Below, one piece after another: positions 51,817 through 59,527 of a stretch of DNA of 64,000 bases (within the stretch, counting starts at the first letter, position 1; each line of letters starts with the position of its first letter). The notes below the pieces were generated by a model. That model was not told where the DNA came from and ran no database searches. It was given only the letters and a program-made list of their open reading frames with translations. A program made the position numbers and the translations under genes. This stretch comes from VFMC01 sp040380855. Lineage in GTDB: Bacteria; Actinomycetota; Acidimicrobiia; Acidimicrobiales; Ilumatobacteraceae. Where the stretch lies: contig JBEIIG010000003.1 of NCBI GenBank assembly GCA_040380855.1, positions 62,001-126,000 of the forward strand, in the 5' to 3' direction.

Positions 51817-52695
51817 TCAGTCCTCGAGGCGTCGCGGGTCGAACGTCATCAGTCCGGCATCGACCACTCGCTGGGTGAGCATGCGGCCAACCGGGCGGAG
51901 TGCGGCACAGGTGTCGGTGTCGAGCGCGTTCCACGGTCGCATCGCCAACCGGTCGGTGGCGGCCTCGATGCGATCGCGTTGCGCGCGGCCTGCATCGGTG
52001 AAGCTGCCGTCGTCGTGCACCAGGCCGCGTTCGGCCATCGACGCCACCCCGGCCGCCCACTCGTCGTCGCTCCACGCCCGGGTGCGCTGCAGCGCCGCTG
52101 CCGGCACGTCGCCCGACGCAGCATGCGAGATGAGGGCATCGAGGCCGCTGAGCCCCTCGACGGTGAGCGCGGCGATGTGCCCGTCGCCGCGGTACTCGCG
52201 CAGCATCGTCTGTGCATGCCACAGCACGAGGTGTGGCTCGTCGGGCCAGGCCACTTCGGCGTGGCCCGCGAACAGGGGCCTGCCCTCGGGGTGTTCGCTC
52301 GCCACGAGCGCGGCCCGGCGAAGGGTCGCCGCAGCAGTCGCCAACTCGTCGGACCCGAGCACCTCGTCGCCGAACGCGCGCCGCAACGACGAGTCGACTG
52401 CGGCGTAGCGGGCTGCGATCATCCGGGCCGGTGTGACGGTGCTCCATGCGTCGTTCATCGCGTGGGTCACGAGGCCGGGATGGAAGTTGTAGAACGTGGC
52501 GATGACCACCTCGGGTCCGACGGCGCCCATCGCAGCCACCCGCGACGCGAAGTAGCCGGTGCGATTCCCGGTCACCCCCGCCGCGGCGTAGTGCGGCGGT
52601 GCATCGGGGGTGAAGTAGATCATCCCGTGCACGGCTTCGAACGCTCGCCAGGTGCGGCGGGCCTCGTCGGGTGTGGGTGGGGTCGTTGCGGTCAC
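51817..52695 (-). CDS. SCO6745 family protein (winged-helix-like)
   Basis: A 292-residue protein: RTWRAFEAVHGMIYFTPDA at the start, YFASRVAAMGAVGPEVVIATFYNF, LWHAQTMLREYRGDGHIAAL and a C-terminal helix-rich domain. This pattern is that of the SCO6745 family of actinomycete proteins, function unknown. GTG 52695 is preceded by TACGGT (52708-52703) with a 7-nt gap; divergent from the SDR gene with a 33-bp shared region. Confidence 0.8.
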   Translation of the reverse strand: MTATTPPTPDEARRTWRAFEAVHGMIYFTPDAPPHYAAAGVTGNRTGYFASRVAAMGAVGPEVVIATFYNFHPGLVTHAMNDAWSTVTPARMIAARYAAVDSSLRRAFGDEVLGSDELATAAATLRRAALVASEHPEGRPLFAGHAEVAWPDEPHLVLWHAQTMLREYRGDGHIAALTVEGLSGLDALISHAASGDVPAAALQRTRAWSDDEWAAGVASMAERGLVHDDGSFTDAGRAQRDRIEAATDRLAMRPWNALDTDTCAALRPVGRMLTQRVVDAGLMTFDPRRLED

Positions 52696-52728
52696 GGGAT
52701 GCACCGTACTCACGCCTACAGTGCCCTC

Positions 52729-53565
52729 ATGGACGACCTGCGGGGCAAGGTGGCCGTGATCACCGGAGGGGCGAGCGGCATCGGCCGCGCGCTCGCCGAG
52801 CGATTCGCGGCCGAGGGGATGAAGATCGTGATCGCCGACATCGACGAGGTGGCGATGCGCGCGGTGGAGGTGCAGTTGGCCGAGGGTGGTGCCGAGGTGC
52901 TGACCAAGCTGTGCGACACGTCGCTCGAGGCCGAGGTGCAGGCGCTCGCCGATGCAGCCATGTCGCGCTTCGGTGGTGCGCACGTGCTGTGCAACAACGC
53001 TGGCGTCATCGGCAAGGGCGATGCGTGGCGTAGCCCGATCGCCGTGTGGGACTGGGTGATTGGGATCAACCTCTACGGGGTGATCCACGGCATCCGTGCC
53101 TTCCTGCCCATCATGGAGGACCAGGGTGAGGGCCACATCGTGAACACGGCATCGATGGCAGGTCTCGTGGCGCTACCCGGTGCTGCGCCCTACAACGTCA
53201 CCAAGACCGGTGTGGTGGCGCTGAGCGAAGGGCTGTACCTGGAACTGACGGCCACCGGTTCGCCGGTGCGGGTGAGCGCGCTCTGCCCCGGGTTCGTGAA
53301 GACCAACCTCGCCAGGGGCCAGAAATGGACCGAGCGGCTGGGCAGCGAACCTGGCGCGGCGCAGACCCCGATGGCCCAGATGATGGATGCCGTGCTCGCC
53401 CAGGGCGTGGAGGAGGGGATCGAAGCGACCGACGTGGCCGACCAGGTGGTCGACGCCATCCGCACCGAGCGCTTCTGGATCCTCACCCATCCCGAGATGC
53501 GCCAGGCGCCGGTCGAGCGGATGCAACGTGCCGCCGCCCAGGTGAACCCCGGCCTCACTGCGTGA
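52729..53565 (+). CDS. Short-chain dehydrogenase/reductase (SDR)
   Basis: A 278-residue classical SDR. Cofactor motif GGASGIGRA, NNAG in LCNNAGV, catalytic Ser in NTASMAG and YNVTK with Tyr/Lys. ADIDE at the end of beta-2 suggests NAD preference. It resembles dehydrogenases of steroid, fatty or aromatic metabolism; substrate unknown. TACAGT (52717-52722) ends 6 nt before the ATG. Confidence 0.92.
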   Translation: MDDLRGKVAVITGGASGIGRALAERFAAEGMKIVIADIDEVAMRAVEVQLAEGGAEVLTKLCDTSLEAEVQALADAAMSRFGGAHVLCNNAGVIGKGDAWRSPIAVWDWVIGINLYGVIHGIRAFLPIMEDQGEGHIVNTASMAGLVALPGAAPYNVTKTGVVALSEGLYLELTATGSPVRVSALCPGFVKTNLARGQKWTERLGSEPGAAQTPMAQMMDAVLAQGVEEGIEATDVADQVVDAIRTERFWILTHPEMRQAPVERMQRAAAQVNPGLTA

Positions 53566-53637
53566 CGCCCTGGGTGCCGTCGCCCGGGCGGCCCACCGTC
53601 GCGCGCCCGCGCGCGGCCACCGCGTAGCATCGCCGCC

Positions 53638-55026
53638 GTGACCGAACGTACGCGCGGGACGAAGACGTCGAACTTCGGCGTCTCGAAGCGCGAGAACCAC
53701 GATGCGACGGCGTTCTACGCCCGCTTCTCGCCGCCCGAGGTGAGCGACGACGACACCGTCGCCGCACCGTCGTTCGTCGACCGGATCGTCGTCGGTGATT
53801 CGCGGAACATGGCCGAGGTGGCCGACAACTCGGTGGCCCTGGTGGTGACCTCGCCGCCGTACTTCGCGGGTAAGGCCTATGAAGAGGCGCTCGGCGAAGG
53901 GGCTATTCCGGCCACATACCTGGAGTACCTCGAGATGCTCCGCGACGTGTTCGCCGAATGCGTGCGGGTGCTCGAACCCGGCGGCCGGATCGCTGTCAAT
54001 GTCGCCAACCTCGGCCGGCGCCCCTACCGCTCGCTCGCCGCCGACATCACCGCGATCCTGCAGGACGACCTGCGGCTGCTGCTGCGCGGCGAGGTGGTGT
54101 GGGTGAAGCAGCGTGGTGCGTCGGGTAGCTGCGCGTGGGGGAGTTTCCAACGGCCCGGCAACCCGGTGTTGCGCGATGTGAGCGAGCGGGTGATCGTCGC
54201 TGCGAAGGGTCGATTCGACCGGGCCGTGCCGGCCCCGAAGCGCGCGAAACGAGGTCTGCCCTCGGTGAGCAGCATCACCCGCGACGAGTTCATGGAAGCG
54301 ACCCTCGACGTGTGGGAGCTCCCCGCAGAGAGCGCTTCGCGCGTCGGTCATCCGGCACCGTTCCCGGTGGCGTTGCCCGAGCGGTTGATCCACCTCTACA
54401 CGTACGTGGGCGATGTGGTGCTCGACCCGTTCATGGGCTCGGGCAGCACCGCCGTGGCGGCCGTGCGCACCGGGCGGCATTTCGTCGGCTACGAAACCGA
54501 CCCCGCCTACGTGGCCGCTGCAACCGAACGGGCACGTGGGGAACGGGCTGCGGTGGTGGAGGCCACCTCGTCCACGTCGGTCGCGCTCCCCCCGGGGGGC
54601 GCCGGACATCTCGACCCCGTCACGGCCGGAGCCGCAGCGCGCGACCTGGCGCGTCTGGCCCTGGTCGACGCCGGTTTCACCGACCTCGTCGACGATGCGT
54701 CGGTGGTGCCCGGTGTGCAGCCGACCTTCCGGGCCACGGCCCCCGATGGCACCGTGTGGTGGTTCGAGGTAGCGGGCGGCCGCACTGGTACCCGGCCGGG
54801 CCTGCAGCGGGCCGAGGTGCTGTGGCGCGCCATCGCCAAAGGGGCAGTGGTGGGCGCCCACGATCCGTCGCATCGCTACGCCGTGTTGCACTGCGGCCTC
54901 CCGAGCGGTGCGTCGGGTGGTCGTGCCCTGACCGAGGTGACCGGGCCGGGCCGACCGGTGGCGGGTCTGATCGACCTGCTCGACCCCGATGCCGCGGCCC
55001 AGTTGCGCACCCTGGCCACGGCCTGA
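53638..55026 (+). CDS. DNA (adenine/cytosine-N4) methyltransferase with C-terminal extension
   Basis: A 462-residue DNA methyltransferase. The catalytic motif TSPPY is at residues 71-75 and the AdoMet motif DPFMGSGST at about 263-271, so motif IV precedes motif I (beta class, as CcrM and many restriction-modification enzymes). A roughly 150-residue C-terminal region follows, with PDGTVWWFEVAGGRTG and RPGLQRAEVLWRAIAKGAVVG, which is not part of the methyltransferase. No restriction enzyme or specificity subunit is adjacent, so it looks like an orphan or fused system. GTG 53638 follows TAGCAT (53625-53630) by 7 nt. Confidence 0.85.
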   Translation: MTERTRGTKTSNFGVSKRENHDATAFYARFSPPEVSDDDTVAAPSFVDRIVVGDSRNMAEVADNSVALVVTSPPYFAGKAYEEALGEGAIPATYLEYLEMLRDVFAECVRVLEPGGRIAVNVANLGRRPYRSLAADITAILQDDLRLLLRGEVVWVKQRGASGSCAWGSFQRPGNPVLRDVSERVIVAAKGRFDRAVPAPKRAKRGLPSVSSITRDEFMEATLDVWELPAESASRVGHPAPFPVALPERLIHLYTYVGDVVLDPFMGSGSTAVAAVRTGRHFVGYETDPAYVAAATERARGERAAVVEATSSTSVALPPGGAGHLDPVTAGAAARDLARLALVDAGFTDLVDDASVVPGVQPTFRATAPDGTVWWFEVAGGRTGTRPGLQRAEVLWRAIAKGAVVGAHDPSHRYAVLHCGLPSGASGGRALTEVTGPGRPVAGLIDLLDPDAAAQLRTLATA

Positions 55027-55065
55027 GCCGTAGCCGGGCTACAGCCCGGTGATCGTGAGATCGAA
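55023..55065. repeat. 43-bp direct repeat, left copy
   Basis: Matches 56139-56181 with one mismatch in 43 bp. It begins at the methyltransferase stop and contains a hairpin plus sequence that, on the minus strand, encodes the last residues of YaaA (FDLTITGL and stop) without the rest of that gene. Confidence 0.95.
55034..55049. terminator. Hairpin CCGGGCT-AC-AGCCCGG, left copy
   Basis: A perfect 7-bp GC-rich stem with a 2-nt loop just after the methyltransferase stop. No U-tract follows. Confidence 0.4.
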
Positions 55066-55107
55066 ATGGTGCTGGCGGGCGGCGAGGACCCTGGAACACT
55101 TGGTCGC

Positions 55108-56142
55108 GTGATCAGGCGTCCACCCCGGCTCCAGGAGGGCGACACCGTTGCAGTCGTCAGCACGTCGTGGGGGGGGGGACCGCATGCGTTCCCGGCAGTC
55201 CACGACGCAGGAGTCGCTGCGCTGGAACGCCTCGGGCTGGTGGTCCGCGAGTACCCGAGCACGCGCCGATCGGCAGCCGACCTTCGAGCCGATCCCAGCG
55301 GCCGGGCCGCCGATCTGAATGCTGCCTTCGCCGATCCGTCGGTCGCTGCGATCATCGCTTCGATCGGTGGTGACGACTCGGCAAGGATCCTTCCGCACCT
55401 CGACTCGTCGGTGATCCGCGCCAACCCGAAGGTGCTGATGGGCTACTCCGACACGACGACGCAACTGCTGTTCGCGCACCAGCTCGATCTGGTCACGTTC
55501 AACGGACCGTCGGTGATGGCGGGCTTCGCCCAATCGGGTCGGTTCCCTGCGTTCGAGCACCATGTCCGGTCGATCCTGTTCGACCCGACACCCACGTACG
55601 ACTACGTGCCGTACCCGGAATGGGTCGACTCCTACGTCGACTGGAACGTGGCCACCGACCCCACCGAAGTCGGTGCGTTGCGACCTCACGATGGATGGCG
55701 ATGGTTGAACGGTTCCGGTCCTGTTCGTGGGCCGCTCGTCGGGGGCTGCATCGAGGTGCTCGAGTTCCTGAAGGGCTCGCGGTACTGGCCGGCGGAGGAA
55801 TGGTGGACCGGCAGGATCCTCTTCCTCGAGACGTCGGAGGACGCGCCCTCGGTCGACCAGGTCCGCTACTGGTTGTTCAACTACGGCGTCCAAGGCATCT
55901 TCGATCGGATCAGCGGCCTCGTCGTCGGACGCGCTCGCAGCTACACCGCCGACCAGAAGCGTGCGCTCGACGATGCCATCTTCTCCGTCGTCGTCGAAGA
56001 GTTCGGCGCAACGGGTGTCGCCATCGCCACCAACATGGACTTCGGACACACCGATCCCCAATGGATCCTTCCACTGGGTGTGACGGCCGAGCTCCACCCA
56101 GCAGCGCAGCGCTTCCGGCTGCTCGAACCGGCCGTCGACTGA
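55108..56142 (+). CDS. S66 family LD-carboxypeptidase (LdcA/MccF-like)
   Basis: A 344-residue serine carboxypeptidase. The nucleophile is Ser114 in MGYSDTTT; the Glu (near residue 240, FLETSED) and His (near 314, FGHTDPQW) complete the Ser-Glu-His triad. LdcA trims the terminal D-Ala of murein tetrapeptides and MccF inactivates microcin C-type toxins; MccF-like residues IIASIGGDDS favour the broader MccF branch. Codon use is visibly less GC3-biased than in neighbours (gct, gtt, agg, ctt occur), and the gene is enclosed by 43-bp direct repeats, so recent insertion is likely. GTG 55108 is chosen, with AACACT ending 7 nt upstream. Confidence 0.88.
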   Translation: MIRRPPRLQEGDTVAVVSTSWGGGPHAFPAVHDAGVAALERLGLVVREYPSTRRSAADLRADPSGRAADLNAAFADPSVAAIIASIGGDDSARILPHLDSSVIRANPKVLMGYSDTTTQLLFAHQLDLVTFNGPSVMAGFAQSGRFPAFEHHVRSILFDPTPTYDYVPYPEWVDSYVDWNVATDPTEVGALRPHDGWRWLNGSGPVRGPLVGGCIEVLEFLKGSRYWPAEEWWTGRILFLETSEDAPSVDQVRYWLFNYGVQGIFDRISGLVVGRARSYTADQKRALDDAIFSVVVEEFGATGVAIATNMDFGHTDPQWILPLGVTAELHPAAQRFRLLEPAVD

Positions 56143-56181
56143 GCCGCAGCCGGGCTACAGCCCGGTGATCGTGAGATCGAA
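56139..56181. repeat. 43-bp direct repeat, right copy (includes yaaA 3' end)
   Basis: The copy that belongs to the intact yaaA gene: it runs from the S66 stop codon into the last nine yaaA codons. Distance to the left copy is 1,116 bp. Confidence 0.95.
56150..56165. terminator. Hairpin CCGGGCT-AC-AGCCCGG, right copy
   Basis: Same hairpin as at 55034-55049, here between the convergent ends of the S66 and yaaA genes. Its last bases overlap the yaaA stop. Confidence 0.4.
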
Positions 56182-56883
56182 GCGCTCGTCGGTCCAGGCA
56201 TCGAGACCGTCGAGCGGGTGGCCCTTCCACTCGATGAGATGCCGGGCCAACCGGCCCTTCGCCGCTTTCGCATCGTGGCCGGCCACCTTGCCCGACCGCT
56301 CGACGAAGCCGACGCGCACACCGGCTTGCTGATCGTCGGGGGTGTACGCGGCGCGGTGCTCGTTGGGCAGCAGGTCGACCAGGTACCGGCCGCGTGCCCA
56401 GCGGGCGATCTCGGCGCTCACCGCCGGCTGCCACCAGGTGCTGAGCTTGCCCATCGGCGCCAGCGCGGCGCCCATCTTCAGGCGGTAGTCGGGTGTGGGG
56501 TCGTCGAGGGCGACGAGGCCGAGCAGGCCCGACACCACGGCCACCGACTCGAGCGCCCGCCGTCGTGCCGGGGCGCGCAGCGACCCCAGGTCGAGCGCAT
56601 CCCACACCACGCCGGTGTAGCGCTGCGCGGCCGGCAGTGACGGCGAACCGACCAGCAGCGCGTTGGCCTCCTGGGCGCGGGCGAGGTGCTTGCCGCCTAC
56701 TCCGAGCAGCTTCTCGTCACCGCCGCCGCGTGCCGCAAGCGCAGCGGCCACCTCGGCGCGGCGGGCGCCCAGCATCGGTCCGAATCGTCCGCTCGCTGGC
56801 ACCCAGGGGTTACCAGGGTCGCCCGACTCGGCCTTGCCCTCCGATGGCGGGAGGAGGAGAGACAATGAGACATTTTTCGCCAC
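56155..56883 (-). CDS. yaaA: YaaA family peroxide-stress protein
   Basis: A 242-residue YaaA/DUF328 protein: LLLPPSEGKAE at the N-terminus, RYTGVVWDAL, VAVVSGLLGLVALDD, PDYRLKMGAAL, DLLPNEH and a C-terminal RARHLIEWKG-like AKGRLARHLI segment. Family members lower intracellular free iron under peroxide stress and bind DNA. The start is uncertain: GTG 56883 gives a six-residue extension before a TTG at 56865, nearer the family's usual length. Its promoter region is a 31-bp gap shared with the ferredoxin gene. Confidence 0.88.
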   Translation of the reverse strand: MAKNVSLSLLLPPSEGKAESGDPGNPWVPASGRFGPMLGARRAEVAAALAARGGGDEKLLGVGGKHLARAQEANALLVGSPSLPAAQRYTGVVWDALDLGSLRAPARRRALESVAVVSGLLGLVALDDPTPDYRLKMGAALAPMGKLSTWWQPAVSAEIARWARGRYLVDLLPNEHRAAYTPDDQQAGVRVGFVERSGKVAGHDAKAAKGRLARHLIEWKGHPLDGLDAWTDERFDLTITGL

Positions 56884-56892
56884 GGTGTCTCA
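56866..56892. promoter_or_regulatory. Inverted repeat TGAGACA-N13-TGTCTCA in the yaaA/ferredoxin control region
   Basis: Perfect 7-bp arms (56866-56872 and 56886-56892) flank the yaaA start and lie about 10 bp upstream of the ferredoxin -10 box. It could be an operator for a dimeric regulator of both divergent units. Confidence 0.4.
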
Positions 56893-56914
56893 CGCACGCT
56901 CTATGATCAGGCCC

Positions 56915-57109
56915 ATGCGCGTCATTATCGACTCCGAGAAGTGCCAAGGGCACAACCGGTGCTATGCCCTCGCCCCCGAACTGTTCGACGTCGACGACTA
57001 CGGACAGGCCATCGCGATGAACGACGGCGTCGTGCCGGCCGGCCTCGAGGCCAAGGCACGCCTCGCTGTGGCGAACTGCCCCGAGTTCGCCATCACGATC
57101 GAGGACTGA
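56915..57109 (+). CDS. 3Fe-4S ferredoxin (P450 partner)
   Basis: A 64-residue ferredoxin of the single-cluster type found beside actinomycete P450 genes. Cluster ligands: Cys10 and Cys16 in CQGHNRC (CxxHxxC variant) and Cys55 in NCPE; the missing fourth Cys implies a 3Fe-4S cluster. TATGAT (56902-56907) ends 7 nt before the ATG. The P450 starts 1 nt after its stop, so the two form a redox pair; no ferredoxin reductase is adjacent. Confidence 0.92.
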   Translation: MRVIIDSEKCQGHNRCYALAPELFDVDDYGQAIAMNDGVVPAGLEAKARLAVANCPEFAITIED

Positions 57110-57110
57110 C

Positions 57111-58349
57111 ATGGCCGACCTGCAGGAACAGCTCGAGGAGCCGTCGAGCCTCTACGGGCCCGTCGCCGACTGGGCGACCGACTTCGACCACGCCGACCCC
57201 GAGTACAACCCCAACGCGCACGAGATCTGGGCCGATCTGCGCGACCGCTGCCCGGTGGCGCACACCGAGCGCTACGGCGGGGCATGGCTTCCCGTCACCG
57301 CTGCCGACGTGTCGCGCATCGCCTACGACACCGACCACTTCACCTCGCGGTCGGTGGTGGTGAACACCGGCGAGGTGCTCGCCGAAGCACCCATCGGCGG
57401 CGCTCCGCCCATCACCAGCGACCCGCCGTTCCACCACCACGCCCGGCGCTTGCTGCTGCCGCCGTTCGCACCCAAGCAGATCGAACCGTGGGACGAGCGC
57501 GTGCGCGAACTCTGCAACGAGTTGATCGACGCCATGGGCGACGCCGATGTCGTCGACGCAGCCGTGCAGTACGCACAGCACATCCCCGTCGACGTGATCG
57601 CGCAGATGCTCGGCTTCCCCCGTAGCGATGCCGCCGTGTTCCGGCACTTCGTGCACGACGTGCTCGAGAACGTGAACAAGCCGGCCGCCTACCGAGAGGC
57701 CGCCTTCGCTCAGCTCGACGCCTACATCGACCGCCAGATCCAAGATCACGTCGACAACCCGCGCGACGACCTCACCGGCTATCTGATGGGTGCCACCATC
57801 TTCGACCAGCCGCTCAGTCACGAGCACGTGCGCGGATCGATCACCCTGCTGCTCATCGCCGGTATCGACACCACCTGGAGCGCCATCGGTTCCAGCCTGT
57901 GGCACCTCGCCAGCACGCCGTCCGACCTGCAGCGCCTGAACGACGACCCGTCGCTGTGGCCCACGGCGGTGGAGGAGTTCCTGCGTGCCTATGCGCCGGT
58001 CACGATGGCGCGCATGGTGGCCAAGGACCACGACTTCAACGGATGCCCGATGAAGGAGGGCGAGTGGGTGCTGCTGCCGTTCCCGGCGCACAACCTCGAC
58101 CCGGCCGAGTTCGAGCGAGCCGACGAGGTGCTGATCGACCGCGAGGTGAACCGCCACGCAGCGTTCGGCCTGGGCATCCACCGCTGCCTCGGCTCGAACC
58201 TGGCACGGCTCGAACTGAGCGTTGCGGTCGAGACGTTCGTGCAGCGTTTCCCGCGCTTCGAACTGGTCGACCCCGCAGCGGTCAGGTGGAGCGTCGGCCA
58301 GATCCGCGGCCCACGCGAGATGCCCGTGCGGGTGCTGGAGCGCCGCTGA
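57111..58349 (+). CDS. Cytochrome P450
   Basis: A 412-residue soluble bacterial P450. I-helix oxygen-binding motif AGIDTTW (250-256), ExxR at Glu289-Arg292 and haem-binding AFGLGIHRCLGS with Cys359. Resembles CYP families of actinomycetes acting on terpenes, steroids or alkyl chains (CYP107/CYP125-like range), but the substrate is unknown. Coupled to the ferredoxin upstream. The 3' end overlaps the convergent ClC gene by 68 bp. Confidence 0.94.
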   Translation: MADLQEQLEEPSSLYGPVADWATDFDHADPEYNPNAHEIWADLRDRCPVAHTERYGGAWLPVTAADVSRIAYDTDHFTSRSVVVNTGEVLAEAPIGGAPPITSDPPFHHHARRLLLPPFAPKQIEPWDERVRELCNELIDAMGDADVVDAAVQYAQHIPVDVIAQMLGFPRSDAAVFRHFVHDVLENVNKPAAYREAAFAQLDAYIDRQIQDHVDNPRDDLTGYLMGATIFDQPLSHEHVRGSITLLLIAGIDTTWSAIGSSLWHLASTPSDLQRLNDDPSLWPTAVEEFLRAYAPVTMARMVAKDHDFNGCPMKEGEWVLLPFPAHNLDPAEFERADEVLIDREVNRHAAFGLGIHRCLGSNLARLELSVAVETFVQRFPRFELVDPAAVRWSVGQIRGPREMPVRVLERR

Positions 58350-59520
58350 CCGCGTGGTGGTAGATGCCGGTGCGGCCTGCTACGGCACGGGCGCACCAGC
58401 ACACCAACAACGCCGGCAGCACGGCATGCAAACCGAACAGTTCGCCGGCCATCGCAGCGCCGGCGAGCGGCAGATGGGCTGCGCCCGCGAACACCGCGAC
58501 GAACCCGAGTGAGGTGAGCGCCACACCCGGCAGGCCGAGCGGCGTGGCGAGCACCGAGCCCAGCGTGCCGCCCACCACGAACAGGGGTGTCACCTCGCCG
58601 CCCACGAACCCGGTGCCGAGGGCCAGCACGGTGAAGCCCAACTTCAGCCACGGCACCCAGCCACCCACGGCGGCGCCGGCGAAGGCTTCGTCGACCAACG
58701 GCAGCGACAACCCGAGGTACTGCCGCCCCAGCAGCAGCGCCAGGCCGAGGGTGGCCGCGCCACCGAGTGCGGTGCGTGCGGGCGGCCACGCCACCCATCG
58801 GGCGGCGCGCCGCTTCCATCGCGGCAACCCCGACGCGAACACCCTCGCCGCCACCCCGAACACGACCCCGGCCAGCACCAGTTTCGGCAGCAGCAACCAC
58901 TGCCACGCCAGGTCGAGGCGGGGCCGTGCCGTGTGGTGGTAGCCGAGCCAGCCCACCACGGCATCGCCCACGAACGCTGCGGGCACGGCGGCCACGAACG
59001 CACGCACGGTGCGGCGTCGGGCCACCTCGACCGCGAACACGACGCCCGCCCACGGCACACCGAACACAGCACCGAACCCGCCCGCCAGTGCGGCACGGGC
59101 CAGCATCGCCCGATGGTCGTGGTCGAGCCGGGCACGGCGCGCGGCGGCGTCGGTGAGCGACGACGACATCTGCACGGCCGTGCCTTCGCGCCCGACCGAT
59201 GCACCGACGAGATGGCCGAGCAGCGTGCCCACCAACACCATCGGTGCCATGCGCGCCGGTGCGCCCTGGGTATAGGCGTGGGCCTCGCTCACGGCGAGCG
59301 CGGTGCCGCCCTGCGCTCGCCCGCCGAAGCGGTGGTATGCGCCCCCCACGACGAAGCCACCCACCGGCAGCAGCCACACCAGCCACGTGGCGTCGACCGT
59401 GCGCCACTCGGTCACCCGGTGCAACGCCTCGAGGAACACCCACGAACCGAGCCCGGCGAGCAGCCCCGACACTGCGCCGAGCGTCGCCCAGACGACGAGA
59501 CGGCTGACGCGCCGAACCAC
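58282..59520 (-). CDS. ClC family antiporter/channel, fluoride-type motifs
   Basis: A 412-residue membrane protein with the ClC fold (about ten or more helices). The gating-glutamate motif is GREGTAVQ (residues 110-117, Glu112); ClC chloride proteins have GREGP. The chloride-filter GSGIP is not present at the equivalent place (GRAQGGTALAVSEAHAY). TGFVGGEVTPLF and the C-terminal GRTGIY also match the CLC-F fluoride/proton antiporter branch. GTG 59520 starts 7 nt after the pcrA stop, so it is probably cotranscribed with pcrA. A fluoride riboswitch is not possible in that gap. Confidence 0.85.
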   Translation of the reverse strand: MVRRVSRLVVWATLGAVSGLLAGLGSWVFLEALHRVTEWRTVDATWLVWLLPVGGFVVGGAYHRFGGRAQGGTALAVSEAHAYTQGAPARMAPMVLVGTLLGHLVGASVGREGTAVQMSSSLTDAAARRARLDHDHRAMLARAALAGGFGAVFGVPWAGVVFAVEVARRRTVRAFVAAVPAAFVGDAVVGWLGYHHTARPRLDLAWQWLLLPKLVLAGVVFGVAARVFASGLPRWKRRAARWVAWPPARTALGGAATLGLALLLGRQYLGLSLPLVDEAFAGAAVGGWVPWLKLGFTVLALGTGFVGGEVTPLFVVGGTLGSVLATPLGLPGVALTSLGFVAVFAGAAHLPLAGAAMAGELFGLHAVLPALLVCWCARAVAGRTGIYHHAVSGAPAPARASRVGRGSGRRST

Positions 59521-59527
59521 CGCTGGC

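Noticed and set aside
55023..56181. Integron cassette with attC sites
   Set aside because: The 43-bp repeats lack the GTTRRRY/RYYYAAC core sites and no integrase is near.
59521..59527. Fluoride riboswitch for the ClC gene
   Set aside because: Only 7 bp separate pcrA and the ClC start, too short for any riboswitch.
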